64,000 bases of DNA from positions 1 to 64,000 of the forward strand of contig JARQWU010000003.1 of NCBI GenBank assembly GCA_040182905.1. The letters run 5' to 3'. The notes under the pieces were generated by a model. It was not told the DNA's origin and ran no database searches. It saw only the letters and a program-made list of their open reading frames with translations. The position numbers and the translations under genes were made by a program. Below are positions 18,121 to 27,029 of this stretch, piece after piece. Positions within the stretch are counted from its first letter, which is position 1, and every line of letters begins with the position of its first letter. This DNA is from Barthelona sp. PAP020. Its lineage: Eukaryota > Metamonada: BaSk clade.

Positions 18121-19728
18121 ATGAAACAAATTCTATATGGGAAAATAATTGGATATAATGATGAAAAAACAAAACGAATAGTTGTTGAGAATGGAATTAT
18201 TACCGAAATTGAAGATACAGAAGAAATTGATGAAATAATTTATATCACACCCATTTTAGTTGATTCACATGTTCATGTGGAGTCTAGTTTTTGCTTACCC
18301 CAATTTTTTGGAAAAATGGCATTGAAACATGGTGTCGGTGCTGCTATTTGTGATCCACACGAAATTGCCAATGTATTACATATTGAAGGAATTAATTTTA
18401 TGATTGAAGATGGAAAATTATCTGAATTCAAATTTTTTTGGGCAATTCCTAGTTGTGTGCCTGCAATGGATGGTATTGATTGTGGTGCAGAAATTACTTC
18501 TGAAGATGTTAAGAATTTATGTGAAACCAATAATTTTGTTGCCATTGGGGAAGTCATGAATTTTCCTGGGGTTTTAAATGGTGATCCCAAAATGAAAGAG
18601 ATTATTTCCCTTGGACATGAGCATAGACTTAAGGTTGATGGACATTGTCCAGGTTTGACTGGTGATGATTTGCTTAAATACGTTGGTGAGGGTATTACTA
18701 CAGACCATGAAGTGACAACAATTGAAGAAGGAATTGAAAAGATTAATGCTGGGTGTAAGGTAAGCATCCGAGATGGGACAGCTGCAAGCGATTTTGAAGC
18801 ATTGTGGGGTTTAGTCAATTATAATCCAGACATGTGCCTGTTATGTTCCGACGACTCTCATCCTTCAAGACTACTTGATGGTTATATGACCAATACATTA
18901 CGTAAATTAATCAATAAAGGTATTGATAAGCATGTTGCTGTTCGAGTTGCTTCATTGAATGCCATAAATCATTACAATTTGCCATTAGGGCAACTGAGGG
19001 TTGGAGATAAGGCAGATTTTACTGTATGGTATGATAATGAATGGAATGAACCCATTGTGTACTTTGATGGTATACCTGTGGCTGAATCACATTCTTCTGT
19101 TGAAATTAAGTTGCCTAACCCTTTACAAATGATGGAAAGATCTCCTGTTGAAGAAAAAGACTTGCATTTGAGTGTTCATGGATTAGTACATGTCATTAAA
19201 GTCCAAGATAGAAGTCTATATACCTTTGATGAGATTATTGAGTTAAATTGTGATGATTTTCAAGGGGATATAACGAGTGATATTTTAAAGATAGTCAATT
19301 GTTCACGGTATCATCCTGATTTGCCACCAGCTATTGGTTTAGTGAACGGATTCGGATTAAAACATGGTGCTATTGCTTCTTCAATTGCACATGATTCACA
19401 CAATATTATAGCCATTGGAACCAATGATAAAGATCTAAAAGCTGCGATCAATAATGTTATCTCCAATAAAGGAGCTATTTGTTATGCATATGACGGTAAC
19501 ATTTATGATTTACCCTTGGTATATGGAGGACTGATGTGTGAATATCCAGTTGATATTGCTCAAAGTAAATTGGATAATATTTTGGAACATCTTGAATGTG
19601 ATATTGAGCATCCTTTTATCACAATGGCTTTTTTGGCATTAACTGTTATTCCACAATTAAAATTAGATGCCAGTGGATTATGGACACTTGATATATATCC
19701 TAAAAAAATTGATTTGAAGGTTAACTAG
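18121..19728 (+). CDS. Adenine deaminase, bacterial AdeC type
   Basis: This 535-residue amidohydrolase converts adenine to hypoxanthine plus ammonia, a purine-salvage step. The architecture is that of prokaryotic AdeC, not of eukaryotic Aah1/ADA-type deaminases. It has a small N-terminal beta domain, the metal motif DSHVHVESS, CDPHEIANVLG-like CDPHEIANVLHI, IPSCVPA, IGEVMNFPGV, the GHCPGLTG histidine, TDHE, LCSDDSHPSRLL with the catalytic Asp, then ADFTVW and the C-terminal family domain. All metal and catalytic positions appear intact, so the enzyme should be active and cytosolic (no signal sequence). A bacterial-type purine-salvage gene in a protist that probably lacks de novo purine synthesis is a plausible lateral gene transfer. 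Base composition is now host-like, so any transfer would be old. Confidence 0.92.
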   Translation: MKQILYGKIIGYNDEKTKRIVVENGIITEIEDTEEIDEIIYITPILVDSHVHVESSFCLPQFFGKMALKHGVGAAICDPHEIANVLHIEGINFMIEDGKLSEFKFFWAIPSCVPAMDGIDCGAEITSEDVKNLCETNNFVAIGEVMNFPGVLNGDPKMKEIISLGHEHRLKVDGHCPGLTGDDLLKYVGEGITTDHEVTTIEEGIEKINAGCKVSIRDGTAASDFEALWGLVNYNPDMCLLCSDDSHPSRLLDGYMTNTLRKLINKGIDKHVAVRVASLNAINHYNLPLGQLRVGDKADFTVWYDNEWNEPIVYFDGIPVAESHSSVEIKLPNPLQMMERSPVEEKDLHLSVHGLVHVIKVQDRSLYTFDEIIELNCDDFQGDITSDILKIVNCSRYHPDLPPAIGLVNGFGLKHGAIASSIAHDSHNIIAIGTNDKDLKAAINNVISNKGAICYAYDGNIYDLPLVYGGLMCEYPVDIAQSKLDNILEHLECDIEHPFITMAFLALTVIPQLKLDASGLWTLDIYPKKIDLKVN

Positions 19729-19952
19729 TTGTAAATTTGTCAATGATTTTTTTTGTTTTTTTTTTGTCTTTTGTCAAACCTTTAACGTTTTGATGGACTA
19801 ATTTTGATCAAAAAATGAAAAGTGAAAGAAAGTAAAAGATGAAAGTGATGATTTCAAACTGAAGCTAACCGAGTGTTTTTCCAAATAAAATATTCTGATT
19901 CTTCCTTTTTTGTCAAATCAGGGAACATTTTCATAATTTCTTCTTCTTCCCC

Positions 19953-19996
<44 letters not shown>

Positions 19997-20368
19997 AGAC
20001 TCCCCTTCCAAATTTCTAACCTGACATGGTGAATCGAAGAACACTTGTACAATTAAAGTAGATTTAAATGTAAATCGGTGTCTAATGCTCTTTTGAGTAA
20101 TTAATAGTGCAATATTTCATATCTAGCTTGGGGAGTAGCTCTCTTTGACAGTATATGAAAAATTAGGTCGCAAAAACTGAAAGGTCCAATCAAAAACACG
20201 GACCTGTAAAAGAATAAGAATATTGTTAATAATTTATCAACTGAGAAATTCAGTCACTAATGTAATAAAGTTCTCAAAACGGTTTTAACAATAAGAAAAA
20301 TAGAAACAACTTTCTTCTGAATAAAATTTGAATAATCATCCCTGTATTGGTCTGAATTGACTAAAAAA
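19729..20368. other. 640-base intergenic region without a recognised gene
   Basis: Both flanking genes end here (convergent). The region holds a C-run/CT microsatellite and then about 220 bases of less AT-rich sequence. That sequence contains a 6-base perfect inverted repeat (AGGTCC at 20182, GGACCT at 20200, 12-base loop). I see no ORF of useful length, no tRNA, and no recognised snRNA. Confidence 0.6.
19949..19994. repeat. C15 run followed by (CT)n microsatellite
   Basis: Fifteen consecutive C (19949-19963) run into about 15 CT dinucleotides ending near 19994. The strong purine/pyrimidine strand bias is striking in so AT-rich a genome. The length is likely unstable. Confidence 0.9.
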
Positions 20369-23300
20369 TTATTCCTTGTCCACAATGTCAATGAAAACTT
20401 TTTTCAAAGCATGAATTTCGAAGGGTTTAAATACAACACCATCTGCCATTTCTTTAATCTCATCGCTGATAGTTGAAGAACCTGTGGCAAAAACAATTTT
20501 TGTGCTCAAGCCTTCCTTCTTGATGAAATGAGCGACATCTTCTCCACTAAGACCTACATCCAAACCTAGATCCAATGTAATAATATCTATAGGATTATCA
20601 ACACTTGCGGCATCTAACAAAGTATGTAATGCTTCTGAACCATTTGAATGAATGAAAATCTCAGCTTTTGGTACAATTGATTGAATATAACTGTGTAAAT
20701 ACATTTGCATTGTTTCATTATCTTCTAAAATTAAAACTCTGTGTATTTTAGACAAGTTTTCGGTTTTATCACTTTCAACTAATTCTTGAGAAACCAATTT
20801 TCCTCTGAAACTAGAATTTTGACTCTCTATTACATCTGTTGAAGACGCGTCTTGATTGGAAGATGAATCAAAAGATGTAGCAGTGTTTGAAAATGCATGG
20901 TTGGAATTAGTACCACGAAAACTCCTGTCAAACTTTATATTTGCACTGTCTTCATTATTATAAGCTATAAATAATGGTAATTTAATTTCAGCATCAACGC
21001 AAACCTGTTCAAAATCGTTTTTGATCTTAAAATTACCATTTAAGTCATTAAGTTGTTCATTCAATATGGTCAAGCCTAAGCCGTTGTGACTACTTTTTGT
21101 GGTGAAGAACGGTGATTTGCAAAATTCTAACGTTGAATCATCTAAAATGAGAAAATTGTTCTTTACTGTCACTTTTAATGAATAATTGCCTAAAGAACAC
21201 GGTGTATCATCTAATTGAATGGAAATCAGAATAGAAGGCTTGTCAGACAATTCAGTTTCTTTATTTAAAATGATACTTTCAATAGCGTTCTTTAATAAAG
21301 GTTCAACTAGAAAACTAACACTGGATGATTGTATTGTGGAAAATACAATTAACTTTTTAGTAAAATCAACATCCACACTAGCATCAAAATCACTTAAATC
21401 TTGTAAATAAAACCTGACAAAAGGATTTTCAATATTGAAAACTTCTTCTTCACAAAATAATGGACTAGGTTTCAAAGTGCTAATGTGTAAATGTGACGTG
21501 TTCACCTCAAGGTCTTTATCCAAACCCATTGGTTCTAATTCATTGTTATCATCCCTATCACTAATATTAGTTAGCAGATTATTGTTCACTTCCGCAACTG
21601 ATGATAAATCAGCTGAACTTGAATTTTCATCGAAACCATCAGTTCTATTCATGTCATTATTGACATCGAATGTACTTGTATTAACGCTATGTATCATTGA
21701 ATTTTCAGATTCATCATTATTCAATGTGTAATAATCAGGCATATCTGTACGATTATAAGAATAATCATTAGAGGGGATAGACATGTATAAATCATTGGAA
21801 CTTGACACAACATCACCATTTTTAAATTCACTTTCAAAACTAATATGCCCATTTGTTTGTGATTTTTGATATTTTTGCTGAAATTGCAATGAGTTCTTGG
21901 ATGCAACCAACAACTTAGGATCCAAATCAAACTTAACTAGGGAACTAAACTCATTTGGGAAAATCTCAGAAACTAAATCGGAAATGCTGTCAATCAATAC
22001 TCCCAAATTGAAGAAATAAATAGGACTATTCTGTTTTTCCTTTTGTCGACGCGACAATAAATTTGAACTGTAATGGGCTGTATCAACTTCCCTTTTATTG
22101 TATACATGCACCATTTGTTTATCAATTAAAGAGGATAGACCATCTATTGAAAACAAGTTATTAACAAAATGGTTATCAAAGAGAAACTTGGCAATGACTT
22201 GAAATGTGTACGATGGAATGTGAATGTTTTGAAACAAAGCGTTATTACAAATATCTTTCACAAATGTTTCAGTGATTTGAAGTGAATATTTGTTGAAATT
22301 TAAGTGTGAATTAAACAGATCAGAATTCTTAAAAAAGTCAAATATTCGACTCTCAACTGTCCTTATCTCATTCAATTTCTCCAAAAATGTTGCATTCAAC
22401 TTTTGTAATAAATATATTGAATCAACCTTATAAACAAAACTTTTAGACAATTTTGAAAAATTGTCCAAATTTTCATTGAACAAATTTTTCAACTTTGCTT
22501 CTGTATCAAAGATGATCAATTGTAATGGGCCTTTGCTAGTATGTACAACATCACTGAACTGAATTAACATTTCAATTATTGAAGGTTGATTATCGTTAAC
22601 AGATTCTCGTTCAAAACTGGCAAACATTCTAGGTTTTTTATCATAATTGCTGGCTTCTTCTTCAAAAGTTTCCAAATAATTCATGCTTAACCCATTTGAT
22701 AAGGTAGAAACTTCTCGAATTGTAAACAAAGAATCAATAACATTGTTTGCAGCAGCATCAAAATGTGCTGATCCAATAATATTTGATGAGTTAGTTCTTT
22801 GTCTTTGTAAATACTGAGAACTATCACTGTTAGATCGTGCTCGTTTATGTTGAATCCTTATATGAGGTATTTCAGAATACTCCGTAAAGCTAACTAAATT
22901 TTCCGAAAGCTCAATCTCATCATTGTCCAATAAATTCAAACTTGACATTCTTGATGCCGTTGAGGCAGTTTTTTCATGCATATCTGTAATAATTAATTCA
23001 TCACTCTTTAAACTGATGTCAGTAAATGGAACAAAGGTTTTCCCATTGTTTTCAATGGAAAATTCATCATTAGGATGGGGAAAATTGAAATGCAGGTCAT
23101 TAGAAACATTTTCATTTTCATCAAAAACAGACATTACTGTATCGTTATAAAAACGATTATTTTTATTTTCTAGCAAAGCAAAATCCATGTCAACAATTGA
23201 ACTTAGTCCGATGTCTAATTTTTTTCCAGATTCATCTTTAAACAGCTTAAAACCTTTATATCTAAACAATTGTAAAAAGAAACGATGCCAACGTTTGTAT

Positions 23301-24418
23301 AGCTTTGGATTGTAATGAATATTGAAAAAATCTCTGAAAAGACTGGCAAAAACATACTTTTCTAAGCTTGAATTGTGTGTTGCATCTATCTTATGTTCAA
23401 TATACATATCAATAAGAGTTTTAGAATAATTTTCTGTGTCCATACCTGTCAAAGGTTCAATAAGGTCAATTAAAGCTTTGGAGAAAAAGGGTGATTTGTC
23501 ATCAGAAGAATGAAAAATTAAAGAAACAGGAACCGAAAAAAGAATGACAAAAAATTGCCCACAAATGGAATCAAATTGATTCTTTAGCTTTATGTAATTA
23601 AGAATGATGAAACGTGACCCGAAAAAGACAATAAATATGCAAAAAACAATAATAATATAGAATACAACCCCTTCATAATCATAGAATCTATACAAAATTA
23701 CCTCACCATCACGAAACATTATACGTTTGTTTTTCAATTCACTCAACAAAGATTGGTATTCAGTACAATTTATCCATTCACTATAACTGGCAATAATATC
23801 CTCTTTGCTAAGCTTTTCATTAGCATTGTCAACACTATAATCAACAAATGAATCATTTGTAATTAAAGAACTATTTCTTAAGAACAAATGAAAATTACAA
23901 AATAAATCAGTTGTCTCAACTATATAATCCCATGAGAATCGTGAAGAAATTTCAAGATATTGATCAATAAACATTTGTGAAACGATAAAAGTTGTATCTT
24001 TCAAATAAGATAACATTATTTCATCAATAATACTTATATGATTCAAAGAAAATCGATCTTTATGTTGACTTAACGTTAAATTCTCAAAAAACATCGAAAT
24101 GCTTGAAAAGCATGGATCTTCATTGAAAATACTTATAAAATTTTTATTATAATTAAGTGGTGATCGAAATACAAATAATTCAGTTCTAATTATGGGACCA
24201 ATATAAACATTTTCTGCATTTTTATAATTATCACTTTCACTATCACTATTATATGGTACAATTTGAAATTCAAACTTATCTGTAATATCATATTTTTTAT
24301 GTAAAAAAGAAGAAAATGATATTCTAAAATCATTGGAGTCAATGCATTGAATTTCAATGATAAAAAATATTAACATAATTATTATCAAATTAATGCTTCT
24401 TCTTCTAATATTTAGCAT
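20369..24418 (-). CDS. Membrane hybrid kinase-like protein with receiver domain
   Basis: Length is 1349 residues. A signal or anchor segment (8-24) precedes an extracytoplasmic region with several potential N-glycosylation sites. One or two membrane segments lie near 250-300. A long cytoplasmic part follows, Ser/Asn-rich in places. Residues about 685-775 (IFDFFKNSDLF ... NHFVNNLFSIDGLSSLIDK) recall the start of a class I cyclic-nucleotide phosphodiesterase domain, but the metal histidines are not conserved. A GHKL-type ATPase fold follows with an N-box (LLKNAIESI, Asn1044) and a GLGLTIL box, while the G1 box (normally DxGxG) reads KNNF. No canonical H-box His is evident. The C-terminal receiver is intact (LEDNE, Asp1283, Thr/Ser in ATGSS, Lys1331). 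It is probably a phosphorelay component; kinase activity is doubtful. It is related in architecture to the kinase at 2.7-6.8 kb. Confidence 0.75.
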   Translation of the reverse strand: MLNIRRRSINLIIIMLIFFIIEIQCIDSNDFRISFSSFLHKKYDITDKFEFQIVPYNSDSESDNYKNAENVYIGPIIRTELFVFRSPLNYNKNFISIFNEDPCFSSISMFFENLTLSQHKDRFSLNHISIIDEIMLSYLKDTTFIVSQMFIDQYLEISSRFSWDYIVETTDLFCNFHLFLRNSSLITNDSFVDYSVDNANEKLSKEDIIASYSEWINCTEYQSLLSELKNKRIMFRDGEVILYRFYDYEGVVFYIIIVFCIFIVFFGSRFIILNYIKLKNQFDSICGQFFVILFSVPVSLIFHSSDDKSPFFSKALIDLIEPLTGMDTENYSKTLIDMYIEHKIDATHNSSLEKYVFASLFRDFFNIHYNPKLYKRWHRFFLQLFRYKGFKLFKDESGKKLDIGLSSIVDMDFALLENKNNRFYNDTVMSVFDENENVSNDLHFNFPHPNDEFSIENNGKTFVPFTDISLKSDELIITDMHEKTASTASRMSSLNLLDNDEIELSENLVSFTEYSEIPHIRIQHKRARSNSDSSQYLQRQRTNSSNIIGSAHFDAAANNVIDSLFTIREVSTLSNGLSMNYLETFEEEASNYDKKPRMFASFERESVNDNQPSIIEMLIQFSDVVHTSKGPLQLIIFDTEAKLKNLFNENLDNFSKLSKSFVYKVDSIYLLQKLNATFLEKLNEIRTVESRIFDFFKNSDLFNSHLNFNKYSLQITETFVKDICNNALFQNIHIPSYTFQVIAKFLFDNHFVNNLFSIDGLSSLIDKQMVHVYNKREVDTAHYSSNLLSRRQKEKQNSPIYFFNLGVLIDSISDLVSEIFPNEFSSLVKFDLDPKLLVASKNSLQFQQKYQKSQTNGHISFESEFKNGDVVSSSNDLYMSIPSNDYSYNRTDMPDYYTLNNDESENSMIHSVNTSTFDVNNDMNRTDGFDENSSSADLSSVAEVNNNLLTNISDRDDNNELEPMGLDKDLEVNTSHLHISTLKPSPLFCEEEVFNIENPFVRFYLQDLSDFDASVDVDFTKKLIVFSTIQSSSVSFLVEPLLKNAIESIILNKETELSDKPSILISIQLDDTPCSLGNYSLKVTVKNNFLILDDSTLEFCKSPFFTTKSSHNGLGLTILNEQLNDLNGNFKIKNDFEQVCVDAEIKLPLFIAYNNEDSANIKFDRSFRGTNSNHAFSNTATSFDSSSNQDASSTDVIESQNSSFRGKLVSQELVESDKTENLSKIHRVLILEDNETMQMYLHSYIQSIVPKAEIFIHSNGSEALHTLLDAASVDNPIDIITLDLGLDVGLSGEDVAHFIKKEGLSTKIVFATGSSTISDEIKEMADGVVFKPFEIHALKKVFIDIVDKE

Positions 24419-24612
24419 CTGTTCATATTTGTTGTTTAAAACAAGGAAAAAAATAAAATTGATTTTACATCATTCTTCTCTTTTTCTTTTCTTTATTTTT
24501 AAATTACAACATTTAGAGCCAAAACAAATGTTAAATAAATAAAAAATACATCACTTTATGATATTTGAAACTATTGAAAACTAAAAATCTCTTTTTTTAC
24601 ATGGTGTTAATT

Positions 24613-26076
24613 TTATTCAGTTACTTCTTCAACATTTTCCTTCTCCTTTTTGGCTTCTTCTTCTTGTTCCTTAATCAAACGAGCATTTTCCATTTCAATT
24701 CTGGTTTTCTTATGTTCAGCAAAATTATCTAGGAATTCATCAATATTACGCCCAGTAATGGTTTCAAACATGTAAGTGATATCATTACTGACAGTTTCAA
24801 AATGACTTGTAGCATCAAGTGATTCAGTAATAAACAAATTATCAACAAACTCTTTTAAATCAGCGTTGGGTTGGAAGAATGGTGAAACTTCATGCCATAA
24901 ATAACCAACTCTTCCCAATAATCGAATACCAGGTAATAATTCATCAAGAGGATCTCCATCAGTTTCAAGTGTAGTGGAAACTGTAGCAACATAACGGCCT
25001 TTAGCACAAATTTGATGAGTACTGGACAACAAAGAAACATAAATGTCATGCTGTCTATTGATTTGCTTTTGAGGCATAATAATTTGCAATGATTCATCAT
25101 CCTTTGTATTGGGGATTGTGTGATCAAGAACACAAATGGCACGCACAGTTCTTTCAGTTTCAGTACAATATTCAGGGAAATAAGAGGGGTCACCAATAAC
25201 AATATCACAAGAACAAGTACCTTCAGGAATGGTAACGCCAGTAATTCGACCATTTTCAATTTTCCATTCTGGTTCAGAACGCAAAATAAATGTAGCACCA
25301 TAAACAGCAGCCATATGACTAAAAGATTGAGGAATATCGCCTAAACCATACAAAGGATAGACATATGGACTCTTTTTCCATCTCAACACACTCAAAATGT
25401 ATGTCTTAATACGCTTACATGTTTCAGGATAAGGATAATCTAAATAATCATCGGTACGATACAAAGCCATAGCATGACCAATATAGTCCATGGTGGAATC
25501 ATCCAACTTATAATTCTTAAAGAATTGTCTAGTTGTGGTTGTTTCAGGATTAAACTTGCCATAAGTACTGGGGTTTTCAATATCAAACTCATTAACATAA
25601 TCCATCATGTCTTTAACACGTTTCTTTTCAAAAAAACCTAACAAAGGAGATGATAACACTTCAGAAGCAGTGACGGGAACTTTTTCCAATGTTTTATCAG
25701 CATAAACATAAGAATTACCAATTTGTACTAACTTCAAATAATTAACAGCAATATCTGTTTTCCTTAACATTTCAATCAAACGTCCACGAGCTAAAACAAA
25801 TTTAGGCACAAGATCAACGTTCCAATCACGATCATGTCCAAGAGTTTTAGGATTAACATCTTTACAGTCAAAATGATCTAAAAGTTGAGTAACATTCAAA
25901 GATGCACTTTCACCACCATAATACTCATTTCGATCAATATGTAATACAGACTTTCCTGCAACAGATAACAAACAACTAAAAAAAATTAGTATATCGTTAA
26001 AGAATATATAAAATTACCTTAAAATGCATTCCTTAATACCAGTGCCTGCAATTATAACATCATAATGGTTTTCCAT
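24613..26076 (-). CDS. Rab GDP-dissociation inhibitor, spliced
   Basis: Two exons (26076-26018 and 25975-24613) encode 473 residues. GDI extracts prenylated GDP-bound Rab proteins from membranes and recycles them through the cytosol. Exon 1 supplies the FAD-like nucleotide fold start MENHYDVIIAGTGIKECILS. Exon 2 continues CLLSVAGKSVLHIDRNEYYG, so splicing restores the family's conserved ECxLSGLLSV-x-GK-x-VLHxDRN motif exactly. Further marks are DLVPKFVLARG, YKLDDSTMDYIGHAMALYRT, YPLYGLGDIPQSFSHMAAVY (GDI-specific, distinguishing it from Rab escort protein) and the C-terminal FETITGRNIDEFL. Without the intron the N-terminal glycine motif would be lost. Confidence 0.93.
25976..26017 (-). other. 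Spliceosomal intron, 42 bases, in Rab GDI
   Basis: Read on the minus strand it starts GTAATTTT and ends with ATACTAA, a run of eight T, then AG. The ACTAA is a good branch-site candidate 8 bases before the AG. Removing it joins AG to T (Ser) and restores the conserved GDI N-terminus. Confidence 0.9.
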
Positions 26077-26276
26077 ATTTGATTTAATGAAAAAAAAAGT
26101 TGAGAGTTTTGGATAGAAAAAAAAAATTGTAATTTTTATCGATTTTCTGCCTTGTTTCATAAATAAATAATTGTTTACAAAGTAAAAATGTTTTTTGAAG
26201 TTGGGTATTTTTGGATTTCAAATCAACCTTTGTCATCCCAATTTTTTTTTTTTGACTTCTCAAGTAATTAAAAATA
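26077..26276. promoter_or_regulatory. Divergent intergenic region with initiator-like TCATTA
   Basis: These 200 bases lie between Rab GDI (-) and the penta-EF-hand gene (+). On the minus strand TCATTA occurs about 12 bases before the GDI ATG. It matches the TCAYW initiator known from trichomonads. T-runs occur on both sides. Confidence 0.35.
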
Positions 26277-26855
26277 ATGTTTCCTCAACAAGGTTTCAAC
26301 ATGGGATATAATCCTATGCAAATGTTCCAACAACAATTTGGAAATCCTCAACAACAACAAATGATGATGCTTCAACAAAGGTTTCAACAAATTGATTTAG
26401 ATCGCAGTGGTACTATTGGTGTTGGTGAAGTTCAACAAGCCTTCAGTAGTCCTGGTCAACCTTTCAGTGTTGAAAGTTCTAAAATGCTTATTCGTATTTT
26501 CGACAAAGACAATCAAGGAGTTATTAGTTTTGATGAATTTGTTGCACTTGATCAATTTGTTACTAAAATTAGAACAGTTTATAGACAATTTGATCCTTCT
26601 GGAGCTGGAATGCAAATGAATTTACTTCCTCAAGCTCTTCAAATGATGGGTTTTCAAGTCACTCCTCAAACTTGTATGAATCTTGCTCGTGTTTATGCTA
26701 AATCTCAATTAAATCTCATTGATTACAATTCTTTTGTTGATATTTCTATTCTTTCTTGTTTAATGAGAACCTTATTTATGCGTTTTGCTCAAGGTAATGG
26801 TCAATGTGTTATGAATTATGATGATTTAATGGCTGTTGCTCTTTATCTTAAGTAA
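26277..26855 (+). CDS. Penta-EF-hand calcium-binding protein (ALG-2/peflin/sorcin-like)
   Basis: This 192-residue protein has a Gln/Met/Phe-rich N-terminal tail (1-34) followed by EF-hands. EF1 has a complete calcium loop at 40-51 (DLDRSGTIGVGE). EF2 is complete at 76-87 (DKDNQGVISFDE). EF3 near 105-116 (DPSGAGMQMNLL) lacks several ligands. EF4 and EF5 are degenerate and would serve for dimerisation, as in the family. Penta-EF-hand proteins bind membranes or partner proteins when calcium rises. Which subfamily this is cannot be decided from sequence inspection. Length is typical (about 170-200). Confidence 0.87.
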   Translation: MFPQQGFNMGYNPMQMFQQQFGNPQQQQMMMLQQRFQQIDLDRSGTIGVGEVQQAFSSPGQPFSVESSKMLIRIFDKDNQGVISFDEFVALDQFVTKIRTVYRQFDPSGAGMQMNLLPQALQMMGFQVTPQTCMNLARVYAKSQLNLIDYNSFVDISILSCLMRTLFMRFAQGNGQCVMNYDDLMAVALYLK

Positions 26856-27029
26856 TTTTTCAATTTTTCACCATTTTGTAATAAAAACTAAAAATGTGAC
26901 ATATTTTATTTTTGGGTATAATATATGAAAGAAAAAACAAAAAGTATTTACATTACAGGGAACAAAAACTTGCAAAAAGAAGATTAAAAAAAAATTCCAT
27001 CAGAAACATCCTGAAACAATTGCCTATTT

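Noticed and set aside
20182-20205. Inverted repeat AGGTCC/GGACCT as a terminator or RNA hairpin
   Set aside because: The 6-base stem with a 12-base loop is easily found by chance, and no T-run or extended structure accompanies it.
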